Of a DNA stretch of 64,000 bases, positions 27,618 to 36,124 are shown in pieces. The position numbers and the translations under genes were made by a program. Source of the DNA: Corynebacterium phocae (GTDB taxonomy: Bacteria; Actinomycetota; Actinomycetes; Mycobacteriales; Mycobacteriaceae); NCBI RefSeq assembly GCF_008693075.1, contig NZ_VXKJ01000030.1, positions 1 through 64,000 on the forward strand, in the 5' to 3' direction. Below the pieces are notes generated by a model that saw only the letters and a list, made by a program, of their open reading frames with translations, was not told the DNA's origin and made no database searches. The first letter of the stretch is position 1. Each line of letters starts with the position of its first letter.

Positions 27618-28023
27618 TGTTGTCATCACTTTCTGGTTTACGGCGACGCTGAACGTTGCGTGCGTTGAATTCTTCTACATTCACATGAGGGCGTTCCGGA
27701 AGGAAACTCTCATCGATCCGCGTGGCGCGAACCGTTTCATACTCAAAGTCCAGCCGGCCCTCTGCAATGGCCTGGTTTTCTGCCTCAATGCGTTGGTTTT
27801 CGTATTTCAGGGCCGCCCGGTAGGCGTAGACCACAAAGACGGCAAACAGTGGCCATTGCAGGGCGTAGCCCAGGTTCTGGAAAGAGCCAGTGCCGGACTG
27901 GAAACGTGTCCACTGCCAATAGGCCAAGCCCAGGAAGCACACGACCAAAACGGCGATGAGCACCACGTGCCACCACCGAACTTTGAGACTGCGCCGCTGC
28001 TTTGGAGTCTTTGGGGTTTCCAC
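27610..28023 (-). CDS. single-pass membrane protein, unknown function
   Basis: 137-aa protein with one membrane helix (residues about 18-37), a second weaker hydrophobic stretch near residue 60 and a charged cytoplasmic tail. It is the first gene of a two-gene minus-strand unit with the DUF3817 protein, overlapping it. This pairing is common in corynebacteria, but I know of no function. Confidence 0.75.
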   Translation of the reverse strand: METPKTPKQRRSLKVRWWHVVLIAVLVVCFLGLAYWQWTRFQSGTGSFQNLGYALQWPLFAVFVVYAYRAALKYENQRIEAENQAIAEGRLDFEYETVRATRIDESFLPERPHVNVEEFNARNVQRRRKPESDDNND

Positions 28024-28175
28024 GTTTCCCAGCCTACTGCGTAGCGCTTAAAAAGTGTAAGTGCCTGGCGGTTTACTGTTTTGCCCGAGCTGTTGCTAAG
28101 ATGATTCTTCGTTGCTTGAAAAGGTCACCTTTAGTGGTTTACCCGACAAGCGGCACGCAACTTCATCAAAGACAT

Positions 28176-28258
28176 GCGCCCGTGGCGGAATTGGCAGACG
28201 CGCTAGATTTAGGTTCTAGTGTCCGAAGGACGTGAGAGTTCAAGTCTCTCCGGGCGCA
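28176..28258 (+). tRNA. tRNA-Leu (anticodon TAG)
   Basis: Acceptor GCGCCCG pairs with CGGGCGC. The anticodon stem CTAGA/TCTAG encloses a TTTAGGT loop with anticodon TAG. A long variable arm (GTGTCCGAAGGACG) marks a class II tRNA. Discriminator A at 28258; no encoded CCA. Confidence 0.96.
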
Positions 28259-28267
28259 CAACGTGTG

Positions 28268-28306
28268 AAAATCTCTTCAGCTTATAGCTGGAGAGATTTT
28301 TCTTTT
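28268..28306 (+). terminator. terminator after tRNA-Leu
   Basis: AAAATCTCT and AGAGATTTT pair, with an inner CAGC/GCTG stem, followed by a T-rich tail ten bases after the tRNA. Confidence 0.85.
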
Positions 28307-28425
28307 GCCCGCACTTTGTTCGGCGTAGGGTGCGCTGCCTAGCCCCGCTAACCCACTAGCCTCAGCTTCCTGGGGGCGGGTAAGGGGTTAGGCGTAGGAG
28401 GGCGGAGCGGGATGTTCGCGGCGTA

Positions 28426-29232
28426 CTAGAGGTTGTCTACCGCAAATTGGGCTTCTTCTGCGGTGAACTGCTCACCATATTCGCTGACCAGCTGTTCGTA
28501 TACGGCGGCAGGGGACATGGCCATGTCGTTTTGGTAGGACCGCGCCTTTTCTAGCGCATTCTGCTTCCAGTCGGTGCGGAGATTATCCACGGCGTACTGA
28601 GCTTGCTCGACGGTGAACTGCTCACCGTATTCGGAGGTGAGCTGGTCAAAGACACCCAACTTCGACATGTGCATTTCCTCACTGTAGGTTTCAGCTTTCT
28701 TGAGGGCGTTTTCGTTCCAGTTGGCTTTGACGTTGTCCACAGCGTACTGAGCGGCCTCGGGGCTAAACTGCTCACCGTATTCGGAGGTCAGCTGGTCGTA
28801 GAGACCTAACTTGGACATGTGCATCAACTCTGAATACGTGGTGGCCTTTTTCAACGCGGACTTGAATTCCGTGGGCACGTTTGCGTCGTTGCCCGCGTCA
28901 GCTTCGGCGTTATCTTTGGATTGGCCTTCCGCGTCAGAGTCCTGGTCCACAGGTGCTTTGGGTTCGTCCTCATCTGGGGAACCGGCAGTAGCGCCGGGAT
29001 CTTCCTCTAGCGTGGATGAGTCAGTGGCGGTGGACGAAAGTGTAGCGTTGGGTGACTCTGCAGGTTCATCGTCGCTGAAGATTGCGCCTAAGACTAGTAG
29101 CGCGAATATGATTCCGACGGCGATGAGACCCCACTTCAGGCAGCCTCCTTTCTTTTTAGTTGGCTCTACGGGGACGGCAGGGGCGCCGGTTGGGGTACCG
29201 GGGTGAGAGTCGGGTTGATATGGGTTGGTCAT
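28426..29232 (-). CDS. Ltp-repeat surface protein
   Basis: 268-aa protein: a proline-rich start, a KKKGGC then a membrane helix (residues about 32-53), an acidic Ser/Asp/Glu linker (55-120), and three copies of the Ltp-type repeat with an exact 50-residue period (starting at ALKKA 126, 176 and ALEKA 226). Each repeat carries an EYGEQF motif. Similar repeats occur in the host-cell-surface lipoprotein Ltp, a phage superinfection-exclusion protein, and in many Gram-positive surface proteins. Cys31 precedes the helix, so this is a membrane anchor rather than a classical lipobox. Confidence 0.85.
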   Translation of the reverse strand: MTNPYQPDSHPGTPTGAPAVPVEPTKKKGGCLKWGLIAVGIIFALLVLGAIFSDDEPAESPNATLSSTATDSSTLEEDPGATAGSPDEDEPKAPVDQDSDAEGQSKDNAEADAGNDANVPTEFKSALKKATTYSELMHMSKLGLYDQLTSEYGEQFSPEAAQYAVDNVKANWNENALKKAETYSEEMHMSKLGVFDQLTSEYGEQFTVEQAQYAVDNLRTDWKQNALEKARSYQNDMAMSPAAVYEQLVSEYGEQFTAEEAQFAVDNL

Positions 29233-29411
29233 TGGTTTTCTTTCCTGTGATAAGGACCGTGGTTGGGACCACGGTGCGGGCGAAGGTGGAAACCAGAGCG
29301 GTGAACACCAAGAGGAGATAGCAAGAATTGGGCTGCCTGCGGCAAAAAATCGTTGCGTGGAAAAATTTATGCGGTGGGGTAGACATTACCGCGCAGATAT
29401 TGGTACAAATA

Positions 29412-30079
29412 TTCGAATACGCCTCACCTGCCCGCAAGGTGCGTTCTTAGCACTTCATCACTGGGTCGGGCGGATGTTAGGGGACGCGGTTATATTAATG
29501 GTGGCTACCGTCGTGTGGCATTCTACAGCGTGGATGAGCCCATCGCAGGGGAAAGGAAGCCGCCAGGCTTGCTCCTAGGGAACTGGGTTTTCCGGGTATG
29601 GAGCCGCTTCCGTGGGGAACGCTGCAAGCAGAGCAACGCGTTAAGAAAAGGGAATGCGGGCAAAACCTTGGGGGATTTTGCCCGGAAAGATTATTTGCAC
29701 TGATAAGCAGCGCCGTGAGGCGCTGAAGGTGTTTGGCAAGATGTCAAGCGACATTTAAAACGTTCCAGTCAGCGACATCCCTACCCAGTCCGTGCTGACC
29801 ATTACCTCGAACGTGGTCTATGGCAAGGCCACCGGTTCCTTCCCTTCGGGCCACAAGGCCGGCACCCCGTTTGCGCCCGGTGCCAACCCGGAAAACGGTT
29901 CCGATTCCCACGGCATGGTGGCTTCCATGCTGTCGGTGGGCAAGCTGGATTACAACGACGCGCTGGATGGCATCTCGCTGACCAACACGATCACCCCGTC
30001 CGGCCTGGGCCGCACGCCCGAGGAGCGCATCACCAACCTGGTGGGCGTCCTCGATGCCGGCTTCATCATGGAACAGTAG
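29412..30079 (+). pseudogene. decayed pyruvate formate-lyase core (pflB)
   Basis: Fragments of PflB are readable in order but in different frames. At 29412-29450 FEYASPARKVRS matches the stretch before the GRGR motif; 29464-29550 reads GRGYINGGYRRVAFYSVDE, like E. coli GRGRIIGDYRRVALYGIDY; from 29760 to 30079 a clean frame gives [19 protein letters not shown] and on to a stop. Roughly 400 residues between them, including the catalytic Cys-Cys pair, are missing, and a TAA (29757-29759) interrupts the last frame. The core enzyme is dead. The intact glycyl-radical subunit and activase follow. Confidence 0.85.
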
Positions 30080-30138
30080 ATTTTCCCTAACCCGACCCCA
30101 ACCCCAACCAACCCCAACTACAAAGGAGAATTCCCCAC

Positions 30139-30390
30139 ATGGCAACCCATACCTTCGAAGAGCGCTTGGCCAATATGAAAGCAAAGCGCGACGAGCACAA
30201 CATGAACTCCGGCCTCTACCACGCCAACATCAACGTGCTGGACAAGGCCACCCTGGAGGACGCCGTTGAGCACCCAGAGAAGTACCCCAACCTGACTGTT
30301 CGCGTCTCCGGCTACGCAGTGAACTTTGTCAAGCTGACCAAAGAACAGCAGCTGGACGTGATTTCCCGGACCTTCCACCAGGGTTCTTAA
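30139..30390 (+). CDS. grcA: autonomous glycyl-radical subunit (GrcA-like)
   Basis: 83-aa protein equal to the C-terminal end of pyruvate formate-lyase. The radical site is Gly58 in VRVSGYAV, within a conserved segment that also includes HPEKYPNLT and [16 protein letters not shown]. In E. coli GrcA (YfiD) acts as a spare part for oxygen-damaged PFL. Here the upstream core frame ends just before this domain, so the enzyme was probably built from two chains. AAAGGAG precedes the ATG. It lies between the pflB relic and the activase gene. Confidence 0.85.
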   Translation: MATHTFEERLANMKAKRDEHNMNSGLYHANINVLDKATLEDAVEHPEKYPNLTVRVSGYAVNFVKLTKEQQLDVISRTFHQGS

Positions 30391-30471
30391 CACTCGACCC
30401 CTGTGCCGCCGCCACCGGGGAATACCTGGTGGCGGTAGCTTCATTTCACAGACTTGTAAAGGCAATAATTC

Positions 30472-31341
30472 ATGGCAGATGGCGTAACTGGCGTAGTCAA
30501 GCTTTCCCCCGAGGTAGGCGAGCGGATTCGCGGCGCGGCGGCCGGCCTGGGCACTGATAACAACCTTGATCTCATGTCCCGCCCGGAGCTGATGGAGGCC
30601 CGCCGCAAGGGCGATGTCGGCCTGGTGCACTCCTGGGAGCTGGTCACGGCCGTGGACGGCCCCGGTACGCGCATGACCATGTTTTTATCTGGCTGTCCGC
30701 TACGTTGTGCCTATTGCCATAACCCGGACACCATGGAGATGAAGACCGGCACGCTGGAGACCGTGGAGGACGTGGTAAAGCGCATCAAACGTTATAAGCC
30801 GGTGTTCAACGCCTCCGGCGGCGGGTTGACCATCTCCGGCGGTGAGCCACTGTTCCAGTTGCCCTTTACCCGGCGCGTGCTCAAGGAAGTCCACGACGCC
30901 GGCATCCACACCGCCGTAGACACCTCCGGGTACCTGGGCGCGCGGCTCAAGGACGAGGACATAGCCAACATTGATCTCTTCTTGTTGGATGTGAAATCCG
31001 GGGATGCGGAAACCTACAAACGCGTCACCGCGCGCGAGCTGCAGCCCACCATTGACTTCGGTGATCGTCTCACCAAGCTGGGCAAGCGCATCTGGGTGCG
31101 CTTTGTGATGGTCCCGGACCTGACCGACTCCCTGGATAACGTAGAAAAAGTCCTGAAAATTGTCTCGCGCTGGAAGTCCAGCGTCGAGCGCATTGAGGTA
31201 CTACCTTTCCACAACATGGGCAAAGACAAGTGGGAGGAGCTGGACTTGGAGTACACGCTGGAGGATACCAAGCCACCAGCGCCCGAGGACGTGGAGCGCG
31301 TGCGCAACACCTTCCGTGAGGCCGGCTTCACCGTCTACTAA
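30472..31341 (+). CDS. pflA: pyruvate formate-lyase activating enzyme
   Basis: 289-aa radical-SAM enzyme that installs the glycyl radical. The iron-sulfur motif is Cys75-x3-Cys79-x2-Cys82 (GCPLRCAYCHNP), with downstream GGGLTISGGEPLFQ for SAM binding. An extra N-terminal segment of about 50 residues precedes the catalytic domain, longer than E. coli PflA. It is 81 bp after the glycyl-radical gene. With the PFL core decayed it has no obvious substrate nearby unless another PflB exists elsewhere. Confidence 0.93.
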   Translation: MADGVTGVVKLSPEVGERIRGAAAGLGTDNNLDLMSRPELMEARRKGDVGLVHSWELVTAVDGPGTRMTMFLSGCPLRCAYCHNPDTMEMKTGTLETVEDVVKRIKRYKPVFNASGGGLTISGGEPLFQLPFTRRVLKEVHDAGIHTAVDTSGYLGARLKDEDIANIDLFLLDVKSGDAETYKRVTARELQPTIDFGDRLTKLGKRIWVRFVMVPDLTDSLDNVEKVLKIVSRWKSSVERIEVLPFHNMGKDKWEELDLEYTLEDTKPPAPEDVERVRNTFREAGFTVY

Positions 31342-31347
31342 GGAAGC

Positions 31348-31405
31348 GGCGCACCGAAGCCGCCAACCAACGAAAGCTGCCAACCAACGAAGCCGCCGGT
31401 GCGCC
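31348..31405 (+). repeat. hairpin with internal repeats after pflA
   Basis: GGCGCACCG (31348-31356) and CGGTGCGCC (31397-31405) form a stem whose loop holds two close copies of GCCAACCAACGAA. It lies seven bases after pflA and probably ends that transcript. The remaining 350 bases up to the nuclease gene show no gene that I can support. Confidence 0.5.
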
Positions 31406-31755
31406 CAGGTACAACACCTTGGCGCATTCGCAGGTGAATGCATCAGCTTGGAAGATGTGAGAACCCAGCCCGGTTTTCCTGCGTGAGGCTCTTTTCGGTT
31501 GCGCAGATAAAGCCCGGTGCTGTGGCGGATTGGGGGACAACGATAGCCGTTGCCGGTGGAGTGGGCCGGCCAAACGCTGTTACTGCCAAGCAGTGTTGAC
31601 TACCTTGAGCAGGGGGTGAGCTGGGAGTTAAGCAGAACTAAAACATAGGTGAACTCTTAAAGCGATCCCTGGGGATACGTCCATTTAGGGTTACGGGCAC
31701 AGCTAAAAGGCGTTAACTTCTTAGTGTTCCACTTCCCCCACTCAAGGATCTCTCC

Positions 31756-34700
31756 ATGAACAACAAACGCTTTGGCGCGGTTGCTATCGCTGCGCTGCTT
31801 TCTTCTCTCGTTGCCGTTCCTTCTGCCTCTGCCTCCCCGGCTGGTGACAACTTGGTTATCAGTGAAGTTCACGGTGGCGGCGGTAATTCCGGCGCTACCT
31901 ACTCGAATGATTTTATCGAGTTATATAACCCAACCTCCGCGCCAATATCACTTGAGGGCAAGACGCTGTCTTACCTGTCAAAATCGGGTGCTGAAAAACC
32001 TTATACTTTTGCCACTTGCGAGGTGCCAGCCGGTGGCTATTTCCTAGTCAAGGGCGCTGCCGGTCGCACTCCGGCTCAGGATCTTCCAGAAGCGGACGTG
32101 GACGCTAGTGACATATTTTCCATGTCCAGCTCCACCGGGTCCATTGTGCTGAAAGACGCCAGCGGTGACATCGACGTCGTGGGCTACGGCTCGGGCCCAT
32201 TTAAGGTCGAGACAGCTGCAGCTCGTGGCCACAGCAACAGCGATTCCATCTCACGGACAGCAGATACTGATGACAACTCCGCCGATTTCCAGGCAGGTGC
32301 TCCTAGACCGGAAAATTCCGCGGGCCGGGCTAACTGCAACCCCACTGCGGGAACTACAACGATTGCTGAGATTCAAGGCCCGGGCGCAACCTCTCCACTG
32401 AAGGATCAGACCGTAACCACCTTGGGCGTTGTTACTGGAGTCTGGGAGGAGGGTGGTCGCCAGGGCTACACCATTCAAACCCCTGGTAGTGGGAGCGCGC
32501 AGAATCCTGGTGAGGCTTCGCACGGCATTTTCATCTTTGTTCCTTCTGGTGGGGACTATCCTCAGCTTGGGAAGACGGTGCAGGTAACAGGTGTGGTGTC
32601 TGAGAAGTACGGTCTGACGCGGCTTACTGCGTCAAAGTTCACGGAAATTGAGCAGATTGCGCCGGTAGAACCCGTCGAGCTACTTGAACTTCCTGATGGC
32701 GATGAAGCACGTGAGCCGTATGAATCCATGCTTATTAAGCTCACTGGGCCGCACGCGGTGGCTGATCATTACCACCTGCACAATTTTGGCAGGATTGGCC
32801 TTAATGGTGGTACCGAGCCGCTGTATCAGCCCACCGAAATATTCCCGCCTTCAGCCGATCCCACTTCTGAGACTCAGCAGCTGGCCGCCCGCAATGAAGC
32901 CCGTCTGGTCGTTCTCGATGATGGTCGGTCGAGCGACTATGCGGGTAAGGACAGCAATATCCCGGTGCCTTATCTTGCGCAGGATTGGGCGAACTCTCAG
33001 ACCATCAAACCTCTTCGTATCGCGGATGCTGTTCGGTTCCAGCACCCCGTGGTGGTTGACTTCGCTTATGGCGATTGGGCGCTTCAACCTCAGCTTCCCA
33101 TTACTGGTGAAACCACGGCCGAAGTCCTTCCCATCACGTGGGAAGTCTCCCGTCAGGCTGCGCTTGACGCGCTGACTGTTGACGGTGACTACACCATGGC
33201 AACCTTTAACGTTCTCAACTACTTCACTTCTCTTGGTGAGGTTTACGGTTCCACCTCTTACGATGACCGCGAGGGCAATCCGCTCACCGTCAAGAAGGGT
33301 AAAACTCGCGGTGCCTGGACTGCCGCGTCGTTGGCTCGGCAGCAGGGAAAAATTGTCAAGGCCATCAATGGGTTGAACGCCGATGTTGTTGGGCTTACCG
33401 AAATCGAAAATGGGTATGCGGTTACGGGGGACATCAGCAAACGCGACAACGCGCTCAAGACTCTTGTTGAAGCACTTAATGCAGACGGGGGCAATTGGGC
33501 TTACGTCGCTTCCCCGTCTCATATTCCAATTAAGGGCGACGTCATCCGCACTGCGTTTATCTACAATCCGGGGAAACTTGCCCCGGTGGGTGAGTCGAAG
33601 ATTTTCAGCCACCCCGATTTCACCGGAACGGCTCGCGAACCAATGGGGCAGGAGTTCAAGTCCGTTACGGACGAGAACGCCGAGCACTTTGTAGCCGTGG
33701 TTAACCACTTCAAATCTAAAGGCAGTGTGGTGCGCGGTGATGCCAGTTCCGGGGATGGTCAGGCCAACAACCCCAACGTGCGTGCCGCGCAGGCTCAGGG
33801 AGTGGTCGATTTCGTCGCGGGTGAATCCGAGTGGGCTAACAAACCGGTATTCCTCATGGGAGACTTCAATTCCAACACCATGGAAACACCGCTAGCGGTG
33901 TTTAAAGACAACGGCTATACCCTGAAAAAGCCCGCAAACGGGGACACGTCTTACCTGTTCAAAAACCAGTTGGGCACCTTAGATCACATCCTGGCTAATG
34001 GCGAGGGCGTGGACAATCTGGAAGAAGCCCAGGTGTGGAATATCAACGCCGATGAACCCGTTGCTTTTGAATACACCCGGTTTAACAACAACGTGGTGAA
34101 TTTCTTTGATGCCAACTCCCCGTTCCGCGCCTCCGACCATGATCCGGTGAAAGTCTCTTTCCACCTTGATGCAAAGCAGTTCCACCCGGTGGAAAAGACC
34201 GTGGACGCTGCGGAAACCGAGGTGGTGTCTGTAGCCATTCCGCAGGAGGTTATTGATGCGCTGGATCCGTCGCTGGGCTCGGCGGATTACACCCCCATTG
34301 ACCAGATTGATGGCCTTTCTTACAGTGTTGATCCCGCAAGCGTGAGTATTCAGCCGCTGGGCTACAAAAATGGCGAGTTCCATTTCAAGGTGCTTGATGT
34401 GGCTCCAGAAGGAGAGCAGCTTAGCATCAACATTGTCCAAAATTCCGGTACACCCCAGTCCCGCGACGTTTCCATCCTTACGGTCAACGCTGCCGACGCC
34501 CCTCTTGTAATTGATCACTTCGCTATTACTGACCCAGAGGGTCACTTGGTGGTTTACTACACGAACGGCAGCTCTACGGACCTTGGAAAGGTTGTCGGAG
34601 AAGACGGCCAGGATGGTGCCGATGGCAAGGACGGTAAAGACGGCAAAGATGGCGTGGACGGTGCCGATGGCCAGGATGGCGCGGACGGCCAGGACGGTGC

Positions 34701-35412
34701 GGACGGCCAGGACGGCGCGGACGGCGCGGACGGCCAGGACGGTGCGGATGGCCAGGATGGCGCGGACGGTAAAGACGGTCGCGGTATTCAAGATATCCGG
34801 GTCAACGGCGCGGGTGAACTCGAAATCTTGTTTACCGGTGACACCGAGTATCGCAGTCTTGGGAACATCAAGGGCCAAGACGGCACGAATGGCCAGGATG
34901 GCCGGGATGGCGAGGATGGTGCAGACGGTCGAGACGGTGTGGACGGTGCTGATGGTCAGAACGGTACCAACGGCCAGAACGGTACAGATGGCCAAGACGG
35001 TCAAGATGGTGCTGACGGCCGGGGTATTGAATCCGCTCAAATCAATGAAAAAGGAGAGCTGGTTCTCAAGTTTAGCGATGGCACCGCGATCAACTTGGGT
35101 GATATCAAGGGTGCTGGAGGTCAGACTGGTGCAGACGGGCGTGGGATTGCTTCCGTGAGCCTTGGTGATGATGGCCAGTGGGTTCTCAAATACACTGACG
35201 GTACAAGCCAGGTCTTGCCGCAGCCGAATCCGTCGGGAGTGCCGGCTAAGGAGGATGGCTCAGCAACTGGAAGTTCTACCGATAATGTCTGGTGGATCCT
35301 TCCAGTGATTGTGGCCATTCCGCTGGCGGTGCTGGGAATGTTCCATAGCTTGATTCCTGGATTGGGGAGCATTGATCGCGAACTGAAGCGTCTGCTTAGC
35401 CAGTTCTTCTAA
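31756..35412 (+). CDS. secreted nuclease (ExeM/NucH type) with collagen-like repeats
   Basis: 1218-aa exported protein. Signal peptide 1-26 (cleavage after SASA), lamin-tail-like domain (about 30-165), OB-fold region (about 200-430), then an endonuclease/exonuclease/phosphatase domain (about 475-805) with catalytic segments ATFNVLNYF, GLTEIENG, HFKSKG, MGDFNSN and SDHDPV. It is followed by a beta-rich spacer, collagen-like Gly-x-Asp repeats (949-1010 and 1039-1090) separated by short GRGI modules, and a C-terminal membrane helix (about 1175-1198). It probably degrades extracellular DNA for phosphate or nutrient scavenging while staying at the cell surface. No LPxTG motif. Confidence 0.9.
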   Translation: MNNKRFGAVAIAALLSSLVAVPSASASPAGDNLVISEVHGGGGNSGATYSNDFIELYNPTSAPISLEGKTLSYLSKSGAEKPYTFATCEVPAGGYFLVKGAAGRTPAQDLPEADVDASDIFSMSSSTGSIVLKDASGDIDVVGYGSGPFKVETAAARGHSNSDSISRTADTDDNSADFQAGAPRPENSAGRANCNPTAGTTTIAEIQGPGATSPLKDQTVTTLGVVTGVWEEGGRQGYTIQTPGSGSAQNPGEASHGIFIFVPSGGDYPQLGKTVQVTGVVSEKYGLTRLTASKFTEIEQIAPVEPVELLELPDGDEAREPYESMLIKLTGPHAVADHYHLHNFGRIGLNGGTEPLYQPTEIFPPSADPTSETQQLAARNEARLVVLDDGRSSDYAGKDSNIPVPYLAQDWANSQTIKPLRIADAVRFQHPVVVDFAYGDWALQPQLPITGETTAEVLPITWEVSRQAALDALTVDGDYTMATFNVLNYFTSLGEVYGSTSYDDREGNPLTVKKGKTRGAWTAASLARQQGKIVKAINGLNADVVGLTEIENGYAVTGDISKRDNALKTLVEALNADGGNWAYVASPSHIPIKGDVIRTAFIYNPGKLAPVGESKIFSHPDFTGTAREPMGQEFKSVTDENAEHFVAVVNHFKSKGSVVRGDASSGDGQANNPNVRAAQAQGVVDFVAGESEWANKPVFLMGDFNSNTMETPLAVFKDNGYTLKKPANGDTSYLFKNQLGTLDHILANGEGVDNLEEAQVWNINADEPVAFEYTRFNNNVVNFFDANSPFRASDHDPVKVSFHLDAKQFHPVEKTVDAAETEVVSVAIPQEVIDALDPSLGSADYTPIDQIDGLSYSVDPASVSIQPLGYKNGEFHFKVLDVAPEGEQLSINIVQNSGTPQSRDVSILTVNAADAPLVIDHFAITDPEGHLVVYYTNGSSTDLGKVVGEDGQDGADGKDGKDGKDGVDGADGQDGADGQDGADGQDGADGADGQDGADGQDGADGKDGRGIQDIRVNGAGELEILFTGDTEYRSLGNIKGQDGTNGQDGRDGEDGADGRDGVDGADGQNGTNGQNGTDGQDGQDGADGRGIESAQINEKGELVLKFSDGTAINLGDIKGAGGQTGADGRGIASVSLGDDGQWVLKYTDGTSQVLPQPNPSGVPAKEDGSATGSSTDNVWWILPVIVAIPLAVLGMFHSLIPGLGSIDRELKRLLSQFF

Positions 35413-35416
35413 CTTT

Positions 35417-35450
35417 AAATCCCGGCTCTTTAAGGAGTCGGGATTTTTTT
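35417..35450 (+). terminator. terminator after the nuclease gene
   Basis: AAATCCCG and CGGGATTT, with inner GCTC/GGAG pairing, precede a run of seven Ts, right after the nuclease stop codon. Confidence 0.9.
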
Positions 35451-35512
35451 GCGGTGGTGATTGACCAGTATGAGTCCGAGCGTATCTTCGGTTCTCCCGG
35501 GGGAGGGACGTG

Positions 35513-36010
35513 TTAGCCTTCGCGCGCTAGTCTTTCGGTCATCTGCTTGGTTTCGCTCCACGCGTCCCGGACTTCGGTGGTGTCCATGCCTGGCTGCCAG
35601 GACTTGAGCGCCACAACCTCTATCAGGGCCGCCACCCCGGCAACGGCCGCGCAGGCAAGGGCCGCCGCGCCCGTTGGCAGCAGCGCCATCCCCGCGACCC
35701 CGTAGGTCGCCGCTAGTATTACCACCCTGCCACCAGCCACCGTCAGCCCGCCGGGGCTGGGGTGCTGGTGCACCTTTGACTGCCACTGGTCCAACGTGGT
35801 GGACAGTGTCTCCGCAGCAAGCCAGCCGATGAACGCTATGGCCACGAGTGTCGACAGCGTGGCCGCCGGAGCGATCTCTTTGGCAAGCACCAGAAGAAGC
35901 ACAGCAAGCGCAACGAAAATCCCTGCGCCGGTGATAGCCCCGGTCATTAAATGACCTACCCAGGCGGTTGAGAACGGGACTGGAGTCCAGCGTGGATTTT
36001 GGTGAGCCAT
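35513..36010 (-). CDS. small membrane protein, unknown function
   Basis: 165-aa protein with four predicted membrane helices in two pairs (about 18-45, 52-66, 88-108 and 113-128) and a charged C-terminal tail. No family recognised. It follows the methylase gene on the same strand after 114 bp. Confidence 0.7.
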   Translation of the reverse strand: MAHQNPRWTPVPFSTAWVGHLMTGAITGAGIFVALAVLLLVLAKEIAPAATLSTLVAIAFIGWLAAETLSTTLDQWQSKVHQHPSPGGLTVAGGRVVILAATYGVAGMALLPTGAAALACAAVAGVAALIEVVALKSWQPGMDTTEVRDAWSETKQMTERLAREG

Positions 36011-36124
36011 CGGTTTTCCTCCTGTGCTGTGGGTAGGGTTTGTGTGTTTTCAGAGCCTACCGGGGGGGAGCCGGACGTCAACGGGGCTCCGAAGCCTGCG
36101 CCGCAGCGGCTGTTGCTCATATTC

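Noticed and set aside
29744-30184. 146-residue minus-strand frame over the PFL relic
   Set aside because: The plus strand carries clear PflB similarity over the same bases, so this frame is a shadow.
33979-35040. 353-residue open frame antisense to the nuclease
   Set aside because: It is a by-product of the regular GGC/GAC repeats of the collagen-like part; the translation is an Ala/Val/Leu/Thr repeat with no family features.
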